Shown: piece by piece, positions 6,480 through 16,084 of the stretch
How the letters are laid out: every line of letters begins with the position of its first letter
How positions within the stretch are numbered: position 1 is the stretch's first letter
Origin: Pseudomonadota bacterium
Lineage (GTDB): Bacteria; Bdellovibrionota; Bdellovibrionia; Bdellovibrionales; JACTMU01
Assembly (NCBI GenBank): GCA_014584465.1
Contig: JACTMU010000083.1
Span: 1 to 64,000, forward strand
Direction: 5' to 3'
DNA length: 64,000 bases
The notes under the pieces: model-generated
The model's database searches: none
Told to the model about the DNA's origin: nothing
Seen by the model: the letters and a program-made list of their open reading frames with translations, nothing else
Made by a program: the position numbers and the translations under genes

Positions 6480-9373
6480 TGGGAAATCCAACGGTATTTG
6501 AGTACGCAAAAGAGATTGGAATGGAGACACTGGCCCTGATGGATAAGATCAGGGAGTGGGGCCTTCCTGTGAAAAATCACATGGCCACTTTGGAGCCGGA
6601 AGTGCTGGAGACCATTCAGCAGAAGCTCGATGATGAGAAGCCAAAGAGTGCCAAGAAAAAGGTGACAAAGAAGAAGGTGGCTCCAAAGGCAGCGGCAGGT
6701 GAGAAGGCCACGAAATCTGCCAAGAAAGTGGCTAAGAAGGCGACCAAGGTTGCCAAGAAGAAAGTTTCTCAAGCTGATGCTGCAAAGCCAGTTGAAGAGG
6801 GCGCTGAGGCACAGCCTGCGGTTTCAGCTTCTGGTGTCGAGGAAGCATCTGAGCGGAGTGATTCAAAGGTCCGTAAAGTGGTTTCAAAGAGAGCGGCTGC
6901 TCCTCCTATTGAAGAGGGCGATGGCTCCAAACCGACAGTCATTCGTAGACGAGCCATTGACAAGGTTGTGCTTGAGATGCATGAGGCCGTGAAGGCGACT
7001 GGGGCAACGCTGAAGAAAAGGGATGAGGAGTTTGAGGGCCAGGGTGAGGATGTTGCTCAGGAGGCGCATCAAGGGGCTCCATTGGAAGAAGGTCAGGAGG
7101 GGAGATCCCAGGAGTTTCCGGAGGGTGAGATCGCTTCAAGTCAGGGTGGCGAACCCCCGCCCGTTGAATCTCCGGCGCCTGGAATGCCTCCCACTCTTGC
7201 AAGCGTTCGACAAAAGAGACAGAACATTGTGGGTCGGATGGATTTGAGTCGTGTAAAGGAGCGCCCACCTGAGGGTGCACCACATGGTGGTGGAGCAACC
7301 TCTTTTTCTGGACCGAGACCTCCTCGTGTGGGAGGTGGAGCTCGTACGCTTCGTACGGGATTTGTGGCATCTGAGCCCTCCTTTTTTGAGGCGCCTGCTG
7401 AGAAGGCTCGGCGCGGAGATGAAAAAGTTGCTCGACGACGAGGAGCTCCTCAAGAAAGTGGAGCACCACACGCGGGGCAGGTGAAAGAGCAGGAGACTGT
7501 AGAGTTTAATGTCACAGAATACCGTAAGCGGGAGATGGTTTTTCAACCTAAGAAGAAGAAGGTTGGACTCAATCGAGAGAGCAGACAAACTCAGATCACA
7601 ACTCCAAAGGCCTCCAAACGGGTCTTGAAGATTCACGATCGCATTTTGGTTGGGGACCTCGCGCAAGAGATGGGGGTTAAGTCCACTGAGATTATTAAGA
7701 AATTAATGGCAAATGGAGTGATGGCCAACATCAATACCGATATGGATTTTGATACAGTGGCGATCTTGGCTCCCGAGTTTGGTTTTGAGGCTGTCAATGT
7801 TCATCGCACGGTGGAGGATTTGATCACGGAGACAGCTTTCGGTAATTTAGAGGCAGAATTGGTCTCTCGTCCGCCGGTTGTAACAGTTATGGGTCACGTG
7901 GATCATGGTAAGACGACTCTGCTCGATGCGATTCGGACCTCTGATGTGGTGGAAGGAGAGGCTGGTGGGATCACGCAGCACATTGGAGCCTACAATGTGA
8001 CCACAGAATTGGGTCATGTTGTGACTTTCATTGACACTCCAGGACACGCAGCCTTTACGGCAATGCGGGCACGAGGTGCTCACGTCACAGATGTGGTGAT
8101 TCTTGTCGTGGCGGCAGATGATGGTGTTATGCCTCAGACCGTCGAAGCCATCAATCACGCAAAGTCCGCAGGTGCTCCAATTGTGGTCGCGATCAACAAA
8201 ATTGACAAACCTGGAGCCAATCCAGAGCGAATCAAACAGCAGTTGACTGAATATGAGTTGATTCCTGAGGAGTGGGGTGGAACGACCGTCTTTTGTCCCG
8301 TCTCTGCCAAAAAGAAGGATGGGATTCAAGAGCTTTTGGAGAATGTTCTTCTTGTTTCTGAGATGTTGGAGCTTAAGGCCAATCCATTGCGATCTGCAAC
8401 GGGTGTTGTGATTGAGAGTCGAAGGGATAAGGGTCGAGGTAACGTGGCCACGCTTCTTGTGCAAGATGGAACTTTGAAGGTGGGTCAGATCATTGTGGCG
8501 GGTCGAACAGCTGGAAAGGTGAGGAACCTTCAAAATGATCATGGACGAACCATGAAGGAGGCAGGTCCTGGGACTCCGATTGAAGTTTTAGGACTTGAAG
8601 ATACTCCCGAGGCGGGAGATCGATTTGACGTATGTCGAACTGAAGCGATTGCGCAGGAAATTCGTGCGAAGCGAGAGGCCGAATATGCGGCCAAGAAGGA
8701 GAGCTCGGGCCCTGATCGCTCGATTGAATCCTTATTGAGTAAAGTAGGTGGCGCGGGAGCGAAAGAGCTTCGTGTTGTTCTTAAGTCGGATGTGGCAGGG
8801 AGCAATGAGGCCATCATTGGAATGCTTGATAAGCTTTCGACCGATGAAGTGAGGGTCAAGGTCATTCACTCCGCTGTGGGCGGGATTAGTGAATCCGACG
8901 TGATGCTTGCCAGTGCGGCCGGTGGTATGGTTATAGGATTTCATGTAAGACCAGATGGAGAGGCAGCCGCAGCGGCCAAGCAAAAAGGGGTTGATATTCG
9001 TACCTACTCCATCATCTACGAACTCAGTGATGAGGTGAAGAAGTTGCTTTCAGGACTTCTTGACCCAGAGATTGTGGAGCGCGTCCTTGGCCGGGTTGAG
9101 GTTCGCGATACCTTCATGGTGCCCAAAATTGGAATGATTGCAGGCTGTTTTGTTGTGGATGGCAAGATCACTCGAGATGCGCTTTTGCGCCTGGTACGAG
9201 ATGGGCGAGTGGTCTATGAGGGCAAGGTTGGAAGTTTGAAGCGATTTAAGGATGATGCCAAAGAGGTTGCAACGGGCTACGAGTGCGGTGTCGGGATTGA
9301 AAACTTCAATGATCTTAAGGTAGGCGATACCATCGAAGCTTACGTCAAAGATTCAGTTCGTAGGGAGCTTTAG
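6479..9373 (+). CDS. infB: translation initiation factor IF-2
   Basis: IF-2 is the GTPase that brings fMet-tRNA to the 30S subunit and promotes subunit joining. An N-terminal IF2_N motif (residues 5-50) is followed by a Lys/Ala-rich helix (~60-105) and a long low-complexity region. A second IF2_N module follows around 385-435, then the G domain. G1 is GHVDHGKTT at ~472, with DTPGHAAF, then NKID and SAKKKDG for the later G motifs. Domains II-IV with the fMet-tRNA-binding C-terminus complete the protein. The 965-residue length is normal for long deltaproteobacterial-type IF-2. ATG at 6479 overlaps the nusA stop; truB begins directly after the stop codon. Confidence 0.98.
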   Translation: MGNPTVFEYAKEIGMETLALMDKIREWGLPVKNHMATLEPEVLETIQQKLDDEKPKSAKKKVTKKKVAPKAAAGEKATKSAKKVAKKATKVAKKKVSQADAAKPVEEGAEAQPAVSASGVEEASERSDSKVRKVVSKRAAAPPIEEGDGSKPTVIRRRAIDKVVLEMHEAVKATGATLKKRDEEFEGQGEDVAQEAHQGAPLEEGQEGRSQEFPEGEIASSQGGEPPPVESPAPGMPPTLASVRQKRQNIVGRMDLSRVKERPPEGAPHGGGATSFSGPRPPRVGGGARTLRTGFVASEPSFFEAPAEKARRGDEKVARRRGAPQESGAPHAGQVKEQETVEFNVTEYRKREMVFQPKKKKVGLNRESRQTQITTPKASKRVLKIHDRILVGDLAQEMGVKSTEIIKKLMANGVMANINTDMDFDTVAILAPEFGFEAVNVHRTVEDLITETAFGNLEAELVSRPPVVTVMGHVDHGKTTLLDAIRTSDVVEGEAGGITQHIGAYNVTTELGHVVTFIDTPGHAAFTAMRARGAHVTDVVILVVAADDGVMPQTVEAINHAKSAGAPIVVAINKIDKPGANPERIKQQLTEYELIPEEWGGTTVFCPVSAKKKDGIQELLENVLLVSEMLELKANPLRSATGVVIESRRDKGRGNVATLLVQDGTLKVGQIIVAGRTAGKVRNLQNDHGRTMKEAGPGTPIEVLGLEDTPEAGDRFDVCRTEAIAQEIRAKREAEYAAKKESSGPDRSIESLLSKVGGAGAKELRVVLKSDVAGSNEAIIGMLDKLSTDEVRVKVIHSAVGGISESDVMLASAAGGMVIGFHVRPDGEAAAAAKQKGVDIRTYSIIYELSDEVKKLLSGLLDPEIVERVLGRVEVRDTFMVPKIGMIAGCFVVDGKITRDALLRLVRDGRVVYEGKVGSLKRFKDDAKEVATGYECGVGIENFNDLKVGDTIEAYVKDSVRREL

Positions 9374-10285
9374 ATGTCCTTTGAAGGATTGTTGCTGATA
9401 GATAAACCACGGGGTTGCACAAGTCACGATGTCGTGAAAGAGGCGCGAAGGATCCTCGGCATCAGATCGATTGGACATGCAGGGACTTTAGATCCTCTTG
9501 CAACCGGGCTCTTGGTGTTGATGGTGGGGCAAGCTACGAAGCTCTCTGATTTTATCGTAGCTGGAGTTAAGAAGTATCGAATGAAGATTAAGATGGGAGT
9601 TGAAACCGACACTCTGGATTCTGACGGAAAGATTCTTCGTCAGGTTGAGGGTGTATCACTATCATCTTCTGATTTTGAAGATGCACTCTCCAAATTGCAG
9701 GGGAACTTGGAACTTCCTGTTCCACTCTATTCGGCGGTGAAGGTGAATGGAAAGAAACTCTATGATCTTGCACGTCGAGAGATCCAAGTGACTCCACCAT
9801 TGAGAACAATGTCTTTTTTTGATCTTCAAGTTTTGAAGGTGGGCCCCGATTGGATTGAATTGGAAATGGGTTGTGAGAAGGGTAGCTATGTGAGGGCATG
9901 GGCTCACCGTTTGGGAGAGCTTCTCCAGGTTGGGGCGATGGTCGAAGAACTTCGGCGACTTCGTATTGAACCTTTTTCTGTGGAAGAGGCTCTGACTTTG
10001 GAGGATCTTCGCGAGATGGGTGTTGAGAAAGGGCATCCAGGGATCATCTCTTTGGCAGAGGCCCTTCCGCACTGGAAGAGCTTTCAAATCTTTGGACGGG
10101 AAGAGGAATTGATGTCCAACGGTCTGATTCCTAAGCCTTTGGCACAGAAAGTTCATATTTGGAGAAGAGAGAATGCTCAAAGAGACTTTGGAGTGAGAGT
10201 GTTCAGTGGTTCATCCGGAAAACTGCTTTCACTTTTGACGTTTCGTGAAGGAAGTGCACTTCATGTGCAGAGAGTTTTTGTATAA
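9374..10285 (+). CDS. truB: tRNA pseudouridine(55) synthase TruB
   Basis: TruB converts U55 of the tRNA T-loop to pseudouridine. The catalytic aspartate is D40 in GHAGTLDPLATGLL, with the conserved KPRGCTSHDVV near the N-terminus. GSYVRAWAHRLGE (~residues 171-183) is the expected third motif. A C-terminal PUA-like region is present. The ATG directly follows the infB stop with zero spacing, so translation is coupled. At 303 residues it is full length. Confidence 0.97.
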   Translation: MSFEGLLLIDKPRGCTSHDVVKEARRILGIRSIGHAGTLDPLATGLLVLMVGQATKLSDFIVAGVKKYRMKIKMGVETDTLDSDGKILRQVEGVSLSSSDFEDALSKLQGNLELPVPLYSAVKVNGKKLYDLARREIQVTPPLRTMSFFDLQVLKVGPDWIELEMGCEKGSYVRAWAHRLGELLQVGAMVEELRRLRIEPFSVEEALTLEDLREMGVEKGHPGIISLAEALPHWKSFQIFGREEELMSNGLIPKPLAQKVHIWRRENAQRDFGVRVFSGSSGKLLSLLTFREGSALHVQRVFV

Positions 10286-10297
10286 ACATAACTCCTG

Positions 10298-10318
10298 ATA
10301 ACGAATGCCAGACGTTAT
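10298..10318 (+). promoter_or_regulatory. hairpin in the rpsO leader
   Basis: ATAACG (10298-10303) pairs with CGTTAT (10313-10318) around a 9-base loop, 30 bp upstream of the rpsO start and just before its ribosome-binding site (AAGGAGG). S15 is known in several bacteria to repress its own mRNA through leader structures, so this could be part of such a site. No T-run follows, so it is not a terminator. Confidence 0.4.
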
Positions 10319-10347
10319 GAAAGGGGTCTTTAAGGAGGTAATGGCAA

Positions 10348-10620
10348 ATGTTGAAAGATGAAAAAGAGGAAAAAGTAGCGATTTTGAAAAAATTTCGTAG
10401 ATCCGAACTGGATACGGGAAGTCCAGAGGTTCAAGTGGCTCTTCTTACCCATAGAATCAAGTCCCTGACGGAGCACTTTAAGGATCATAAGAAGGATCAT
10501 CATGGAAGAAGAGGGCTTGCGCGAATGGTGGGTCGACGAAGAAAGTTGTTGGATTATCTCCACCGAGTCGACACCAAGAAGTATCAGAAGTTGATTTTAG
10601 ATCTAGAGATTCGCAAGTAA
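10348..10620 (+). CDS. rpsO: 30S ribosomal protein S15
   Basis: S15 is a primary 16S rRNA-binding protein of the 30S platform. The 90-residue product has the family core: [40 protein letters not shown] and [14 protein letters not shown]. It has the standard length, with a strong AAGGAGG before the ATG. The rpsO-pnp order is widely conserved, and the intergenic hairpin at 10642-10667 may be a processing site. Confidence 0.98.
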   Translation: MLKDEKEEKVAILKKFRRSELDTGSPEVQVALLTHRIKSLTEHFKDHKKDHHGRRGLARMVGRRRKLLDYLHRVDTKKYQKLILDLEIRK

Positions 10621-10641
10621 GCAAAATGAGGATGTGTTAAG

Positions 10642-10667
10642 AACCGTGGTCCCCAAAGGGTGCGGTT
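10642..10667 (+). promoter_or_regulatory. rpsO-pnp intercistronic hairpin
   Basis: AACCG pairs with CGGTT, enclosing a shorter CCC/GGG pairing, and no T-run follows. In many bacteria the pnp leader has an RNase III hairpin through which PNPase autoregulates; the position fits, but the function here is inferred. Confidence 0.45.
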
Positions 10668-10691
10668 GACTGTAATGGACTAGGAGAAATA

Positions 10692-12779
10692 ATGAAAGTA
10701 GTAGTTAAGACAACAGTAGGAGAACGCGAGGTTGTCCTTGAAAGTGGTAGACTTGCAAAACAGGCCGACGGTTCTGTGCTGGCAAGCTGCGGAAGCAATA
10801 TTGTATTGGTCACGGTGGTTTCGTCTAAGAATGAGTCGTCAGTCGATTTTTTTCCACTCACTGTGGAATACTCAGAGAAATTTTACTCAACTGGAAAGAT
10901 CCCCGGAGGTTATCTTAAGCGTGAAGGACGCCCTTCGGATCTTGCCACATTGACGGCGCGAATGATCGATCGCCCGATTCGCCCCTGCTTTCCAGAGGGC
11001 TATCGTTGTGAAACACAAATCGTGGCAACGGTGTTGAGCTCCGACGGAAACTTCCCTCTAGAGACGCTGGCAAGCCTAGGTGCATCGGCGGCCGTTCACA
11101 TGAGTGACATCCCGTTCAATGGACCAACGGCATCGGTGGTTGTAGGAAGAGTTGACGGAAATTGGGTTTTAAATCCATCAAAATCGCAAATAGAGAGCAC
11201 CACTGTTTTGATCACTGTTGCGGGGACACGCAATGGGATTTTGATGGTCGAAGGGGAGTGTCAATTCATCTCCGAAGAAGAGGCTTTGGAGGCGCTCAAG
11301 ATTGCTCATGAGAGTTTGGCCCCTCTCTTTGATCTTCAAGATGAGTTAAGGGAAAAGACTGGGAACAGGGCGAAGAGAGATTTTGCTCCTTATCAAGTCA
11401 ATGCAGACTTTGCGTCACAGGTGCGCTCCTTCTTGGAGCCTCGTTTGCGAGATGCCCTTAAGATTCGAGAAAAGCAGAGCCGATACAACTCCTACAGTGA
11501 GATTTCGCGTGAGGCACAGGAGAAGTTTGGAGAGGGATCCAACGATCAAGAGACACTTCAAAGAAAGAAAGATCTTGGTATTTTGATCGGAGATCTCAAG
11601 TATCGTTTGGCACGAGAGGCGATATTGAAATCCTCAAGGATTGACGGACGAAAACTCGATGAGGTTCGGCCAATTTCATGTGAAGTTGCGATGTTGCCCC
11701 GGGCTCATGGATCCGCGCTCTTTACCCGTGGGGAGACTCAGGTTTTAGGCACTGTGACCTTGGGAACTTCGGACGATGAGAAGATGATCGATTCACTTGA
11801 AGGGACCTACAAGAAGAAGTTTATGCTCCACTACAACTTCCCACCCTACTGTGTGGGAGAGGTTGGGCGTCTGGGGGGCCAATCTCGCCGTGAAATTGGG
11901 CATGGGTTCTTGGCCGAGCGTGCGCTTAAAGCCGTGATTCCTCGTCATGAGGATTTTCCCTACACTGTTCGCGTGGTGAGTGAGGTGTTGGAGTCCAATG
12001 GATCGAGTTCAATGGGAACTGTGTGCAGCGGTCTCTTGGCACTGCTTGATGCAGGGGTGCCTGTGATCGACAATGTTGCGGGCATTGCCATGGGATTGAT
12101 CAAGGAATCCAACGACATTGCGATACTGACGGACATTTTAGGAGACGAGGATCATCTCGGCGATATGGATTTCAAGGTCGCTGGATCTCGAAAAGGAATC
12201 ACAGCGCTTCAGATGGACATTAAGATCGACAGCATCAGCTTTGATGTGATGGAACGTGCCCTTTCTCAGGCCAAAGTGGGACGAAATCACATTCTCAATG
12301 AAATGGAGAAGGTGCTCAAACAGGCTCGTGGCGAGATCTCTGAGTTTGCTCCGCGAATTGTCTCAATCAAAGTGAAATCTGAAAAGGTTCGAATGGTGAT
12401 CGGGGCCGGTGGAAAAGTGATTCGTGGGATCATTGAAGAGACTGGCGTTAAGGTGGACATCGAAGATGATGGCACCATCCATATTGCGTCCGTCGACCCC
12501 GAGGCGACGAAGAAAGCAATTGCGATGATTGAGGCAATCTGTGCAGAACCCGAGGTCGGGCAGACCTATATGGGGAAGGTCGTAAAGATCATGGATTTTG
12601 GAGCTTTTGTTGAAATTCTTCCCAACACTCAAGGTCTGCTTCACATTTCGGAGATTGCCAACGAGCGAGTGCGAGCTGTTTCTGATTTTTTGAAAGAGGG
12701 AGATCAAGTTGAGGTGAAGATTCTCGATGTGGATCGAGCCGGACGGATCAAGCTCTCAAGGAAAGCGCTTCTTGGCTAA
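10692..12779 (+). CDS. pnp: polyribonucleotide nucleotidyltransferase (PNPase)
   Basis: PNPase is a phosphorolytic 3'-to-5' exoribonuclease of the RNA degradosome. Two RNase PH domains (~5-215 and ~310-540) flank an alpha-helical domain. The first has YSEKFYSTGKIPGGYLKREG; the second has RAHGSALFTRGETQ and the catalytic region ILGDEDHLGDMDFKVAGS. A KH domain (~550-610, MVIGAGGKVIRGI) and an S1 domain (~620-690, GKVVKIMDFGAFVEI) follow. The 695-residue length is standard. ATG at 10692 follows AGGAG. The 3' end overlaps the start of the M16 peptidase gene. Confidence 0.98.
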   Translation: MKVVVKTTVGEREVVLESGRLAKQADGSVLASCGSNIVLVTVVSSKNESSVDFFPLTVEYSEKFYSTGKIPGGYLKREGRPSDLATLTARMIDRPIRPCFPEGYRCETQIVATVLSSDGNFPLETLASLGASAAVHMSDIPFNGPTASVVVGRVDGNWVLNPSKSQIESTTVLITVAGTRNGILMVEGECQFISEEEALEALKIAHESLAPLFDLQDELREKTGNRAKRDFAPYQVNADFASQVRSFLEPRLRDALKIREKQSRYNSYSEISREAQEKFGEGSNDQETLQRKKDLGILIGDLKYRLAREAILKSSRIDGRKLDEVRPISCEVAMLPRAHGSALFTRGETQVLGTVTLGTSDDEKMIDSLEGTYKKKFMLHYNFPPYCVGEVGRLGGQSRREIGHGFLAERALKAVIPRHEDFPYTVRVVSEVLESNGSSSMGTVCSGLLALLDAGVPVIDNVAGIAMGLIKESNDIAILTDILGDEDHLGDMDFKVAGSRKGITALQMDIKIDSISFDVMERALSQAKVGRNHILNEMEKVLKQARGEISEFAPRIVSIKVKSEKVRMVIGAGGKVIRGIIEETGVKVDIEDDGTIHIASVDPEATKKAIAMIEAICAEPEVGQTYMGKVVKIMDFGAFVEILPNTQGLLHISEIANERVRAVSDFLKEGDQVEVKILDVDRAGRIKLSRKALLG

Positions 12780-14079
12780 GTCCGAGAGCCATTGGGAAGT
12801 CGCGCAAAAGAGTACGACCCGACAGGGAGTTCGTGTCATTACAGAACGCCACCCTTGGTCAAGATCCGTGGTGGTTGGATTTTGGTTTGATGTGGGCTCT
12901 CGTCATGAGCCCCAAGCGTTGAATGGGATCACCCACTTCTTAGAACACATGGTCTTTAAGGGGACCAAAAAGAGATCAGCCCTTGAGATCACTCGAAGTC
13001 TCGAGGCTGTGGGTGGTGAGATCAACGCATTCACCTCTCGTGAGCACACCTGCTTTCACACTTTGACCCTCAAGAAAGATCTTTGGCTCAGCCTGGATGT
13101 ACTCTTTGATCTATCAACGCATGCGATCTTCAAAAAAGATGATTTAGAGACCGAGCGAAAGGTTGTCCATCAAGAGATGCAAATGGCGGCCGACCAACTT
13201 GAGGAGTACATTTTTGATCTATATCTTAAAGAGGCACTTCAGGGATCCTTGGGGCAACCCATCTTAGGAAGTGAAAAGACTCTCTTGAAGATGAATCGAA
13301 AAGTCTTGTGTGACTATTATCGCAGTCACTATCGGGCTTCTCGACTGATCATTACGGTGGTCGGAGACATTGATCACGACGAGGTCGTCTCTTTCATTGA
13401 GAAGCGAGCTGCGGACTTTGCTCGCGGCGGACTCAATGGATCTCCGAGACCTTCGATGAAGAGATCGAAGTCTAGTTATCAGATGGTCCGGAGCGTTCTC
13501 CATAGACCTTCAGAGCAGGTTCATCTTCTCTTTGGTTTTCCCAGTGTGAGCTTTAAAGGGCCTCATCGTTTTGAGAGCTACATTGTCAATACACTTCTGG
13601 GTGGTGGGATGACTTCACGTCTCTACCAAGTGATTCGTGAGCGTCGTGGATGGGCCTATTCGGTGAGCAGTTTTCTCAATGCCTTTACAGATTTGGGACT
13701 CTCAATGGTTTACATTGGGACCGGCCAGGAATATTTAAAACCCGTGGTCGAGTCTGTGGGCCGAGAGCTGCGCAAGCTGAAGACCAAGGGTGTGAAGCGT
13801 TCCGAGCTGAATCTCTATCGAAATCAGGTCAAAGGACAGATCTTGATTGGCTCTGAAGACATCGAGAACCGAATGAACTCTCTTGCCGTCAATGAGATGG
13901 TGATTGGCCGGTACCGGTCGGTGGATGAGGTGATTCAAGAGATTGATGCGGTCACTTTGGAGTCACTTCATGAGTATCTTCATGAATATCTTAAACTCGA
14001 TCAAGTAGGTCTTTTTTTGCTAGGAGATGTGGATGAGCCAAAGACAAAATCTTGGATTCGACAGATCGATTTCAGTTAA
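12772..14079 (+). CDS. M16 family zinc peptidase (processing peptidase-like)
   Basis: M16 peptidases are clamshell-shaped zinc proteases. The inverted zinc motif HFLEH (HxxEH) is present early, within GITHFLEHMVFKGTKKRS, with the distal glutamate in ERKVVHQEM about 75 residues later. The C-terminal non-catalytic half includes LLGGGMTSRLYQVIRERRG, conserved in the YmxG/PqqL-like branch. Homologues commonly follow pnp in bacteria. TTG at 12772 is proposed because it overlaps the pnp stop by 8 bp; the open frame extends further upstream inside pnp. Active-site residues are complete. The 3' end overlaps dut by about 50 bp. Confidence 0.9.
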   Translation: MAKSESHWEVAQKSTTRQGVRVITERHPWSRSVVVGFWFDVGSRHEPQALNGITHFLEHMVFKGTKKRSALEITRSLEAVGGEINAFTSREHTCFHTLTLKKDLWLSLDVLFDLSTHAIFKKDDLETERKVVHQEMQMAADQLEEYIFDLYLKEALQGSLGQPILGSEKTLLKMNRKVLCDYYRSHYRASRLIITVVGDIDHDEVVSFIEKRAADFARGGLNGSPRPSMKRSKSSYQMVRSVLHRPSEQVHLLFGFPSVSFKGPHRFESYIVNTLLGGGMTSRLYQVIRERRGWAYSVSSFLNAFTDLGLSMVYIGTGQEYLKPVVESVGRELRKLKTKGVKRSELNLYRNQVKGQILIGSEDIENRMNSLAVNEMVIGRYRSVDEVIQEIDAVTLESLHEYLHEYLKLDQVGLFLLGDVDEPKTKSWIRQIDFS

Positions 14080-14515
14080 AGTTCAGAAACTTTCCCACTA
14101 TCGTGGGGATCTCCCATCCTATCAGAGCCATGGAGCCAGTGGGTTTGATGTGCGAGCTCAACTGGGAGGTGCAGAACCCATAGTGCTTCAACCTGGTCAA
14201 CGTACTCTAGTGCCAACCGGGATGATTTTTGAAGTCCCTAATGGCTTTGAGCTTCAGGCGCGCCCTCGGAGTGGTTGGGCCCTGCGAAGTGGGGTCACAT
14301 TGCTCAACACTCCAGGGACCATTGACTCGGACTATCGTGGTGAAGTTAAGATCCTTGTGATCAATCTGGGTGACGAGATCGTAAGAGTCGAGGATCAAGA
14401 TCGCATTGCTCAGCTTGTTTTGTGTCCCATCTACCAGGTGCAAATTACAGAGGTGGAGACGTTGACCTTTACGGAGCGAGGGGCAGGTGGTTTTGGCTCC
14501 ACCGGTCTCAGATAA
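14027..14515 (+). CDS. dut: deoxyuridine 5'-triphosphate nucleotidohydrolase
   Basis: dUTPase hydrolyses dUTP to dUMP, keeping uracil out of DNA and feeding thymidylate synthesis. All five motifs of the trimeric family are visible: GASGFDVRA (1), ARPRSGWALRSG (2), NTPGTIDSDYRGE (3, nucleoside site), DRIAQLV (4) and RGAGGFGSTG (5, phosphate-binding arm). At ~160 residues it is full length with a slightly long N-terminus. Both in-frame ATGs (14027, 14033) lie inside the peptidase gene, so the two are translationally coupled. A weak hairpin (GATA/TATC) right after the stop may end the operon. Confidence 0.96.
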   Translation: MWMSQRQNLGFDRSISVKVQKLSHYRGDLPSYQSHGASGFDVRAQLGGAEPIVLQPGQRTLVPTGMIFEVPNGFELQARPRSGWALRSGVTLLNTPGTIDSDYRGEVKILVINLGDEIVRVEDQDRIAQLVLCPIYQVQITEVETLTFTERGAGGFGSTGLR

Positions 14516-14911
14516 GAGTATCTTTTCAAAACAACCGTAAGGGTGGTAGGTGAAGGTGAATGGACTCTATCTGTAGAGATACGTTCACTGGAGAGTTTTT
14601 GACCAGGGGTACGATTTGCCTCGACAGAGTGTCCAACTTGTAGACACCTCTTCGCAAATTGGAGCATCTCCACAAACAATTTTCGATCAATCTTTGAGGA
14701 ACTCCACAACGACGGCGGAAAGGTGTGGCCGCGATGCCCTCATTTTGGTTTGGGGGTCAAGGTAGACCATGGGGATCACTCAAATCTACGGCATTGATCT
14801 TGCTAAATCACTCACGAAGTTTATGGAGAGAAATGGAGAATCTTGGGGTTCCTTGGGGAACTGACCATGGATCTCTGAGCAGGATGTTTGCTACAAGAAA
14901 ATGAGGTTGAG
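14516..14911 (+). other. intergenic region with a nested stem-loop
   Basis: No convincing gene is visible. The clearest structure is at 14556-14588: an outer stem GTGAA/TTCAC encloses a perfect inner hairpin CTCTA-TCTG-TAGAG. It is not followed by T residues. The region presumably holds the promoter of the downstream envelope operon, but I could not pick a convincing -35/-10 pair. Confidence 0.5.
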
Positions 14912-16084
14912 ATGGCGATTCAAGTTTGCAGTGGATTGGTAAGATCTGGTTGGGGACGAGGGTTGATGGCTTGCGCGGTCCTTATTCTAAGTCTCATGGG
15001 AGATGATGCAAGAGGGGCGGGTGACTTTCAAATTGTAGAGGATGATCTTCATATTCAGATCTGGACCCCCATTGGGCGCTTGCGCGGGGAGCGGCAGAAG
15101 GGGGCCATGAAGATCTTGGTGAGTCTCATTGAATCCAAGCTGGAGGAGGTTCATCATAGTGGAAAGCTCCCGTCCGTCATTACACGGGAAACTCTACTTG
15201 CAGCTCGAAACAGTCAGGGTGTCTTTGATCAAGCCATCGAGATGCTGACGGGCAAGGACTCCTATGGCATGGGGATCTTAGAGAAATTCGCACTCTCTCC
15301 AGGAAATATGAGCAAAGGTGTCTCTCCCATTCCGCGTGCACTTATGGGTTTTATCTCTTTTGGAAAAAGATTCGGAGCTGGCAAATATCTTGGGGTTGCC
15401 ATGGACTTTGGTGTGATTGTGATGGGATATCATGTGACCTACATCCCAAAGTACAAGCTCTCTGAGGATTTGCGCAAGAGCCTCTTGCCGAGTGCGAAGC
15501 AGCTTGAAAATGGCAAAGATTTTGTTTCTTTAGGTCTGGAAGAGGGCCGTGAGGCCAATGCCACCGAAGAAGATGTGGAAAAGATTCTTGAGGCGGTGGA
15601 TGGGGATGAGATCCAAGAGGGTTGGAGAATGCGCTGGACGATCACGGGATGGTTGGGACCTCAAGTGGGAAAGGAGATCAAACCAACAAATGATTCTACC
15701 GGGAGCCCGGGTGTTACATTGTCGTTGGGTGCCATTTGGGGTGCTATGGTCCGACCGGAAGAGTTTCATGGGGTTGCATTGTCGCCCGCGGTGGCCTTTC
15801 CTGATCTCAAATTGTGGGGGCATCACAACCTTTACCTTCGAGTAGGTGCTCTTATGGACGACTCTCATAAGTTGGTTGGGCGCAACCGATTTGCGCTTCT
15901 TGGGGTTGAACCTGGGGACGGCAAAAAGTATGATCTTCGTTTTGATTTCAAGTTCATTCTTCCCGAATCGATTCTGGTCAAATATTTCAAAAAAGTTGTC
16001 ACACTCATTCCCGATGCGGAGACCGTGAGAGGCATGACCGGGACTTTGGCGATCGATCCTAATGGAAATCCACGCTATGAGTAG
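14912..16084 (+). CDS. exported protein of unknown function, first gene of the Cys-repeat operon
   Basis: I do not recognise this family. ATG at 14912 follows GAGG with good spacing and leads to a signal-like segment (MACAVLILSLMGDDARGA), so the ~390-residue product is probably periplasmic or outer-membrane associated. The N-terminal half is mostly helical and amphipathic. The C-terminal half (from about residue 240) looks beta-rich, with WTITGWLGPQVGKEI, VTLSLGAIWGAMVRPEEF and LYLRVGALMDD, then YDLRFDFKFILPE. This would fit strands of a small barrel or a lipid-binding fold. It overlaps the next gene by 8 bp and that gene overlaps the third, so all three are likely made together. Confidence 0.75.
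   Translation: MAIQVCSGLVRSGWGRGLMACAVLILSLMGDDARGAGDFQIVEDDLHIQIWTPIGRLRGERQKGAMKILVSLIESKLEEVHHSGKLPSVITRETLLAARNSQGVFDQAIEMLTGKDSYGMGILEKFALSPGNMSKGVSPIPRALMGFISFGKRFGAGKYLGVAMDFGVIVMGYHVTYIPKYKLSEDLRKSLLPSAKQLENGKDFVSLGLEEGREANATEEDVEKILEAVDGDEIQEGWRMRWTITGWLGPQVGKEIKPTNDSTGSPGVTLSLGAIWGAMVRPEEFHGVALSPAVAFPDLKLWGHHNLYLRVGALMDDSHKLVGRNRFALLGVEPGDGKKYDLRFDFKFILPESILVKYFKKVVTLIPDAETVRGMTGTLAIDPNGNPRYE

Noticed and set aside
6939-7666. Long minus-strand open frames opposite infB.
   Set aside because: They lie opposite the repetitive Lys/Ala/Glu-rich linker of IF-2, where antisense frames stay open by composition.
14431-14709. 92-codon minus-strand open frame over the end of dut and the following gap.
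   Set aside because: It overlaps a strongly conserved gene, has no convincing ribosome-binding site, and its composition looks like antisense of coding DNA.
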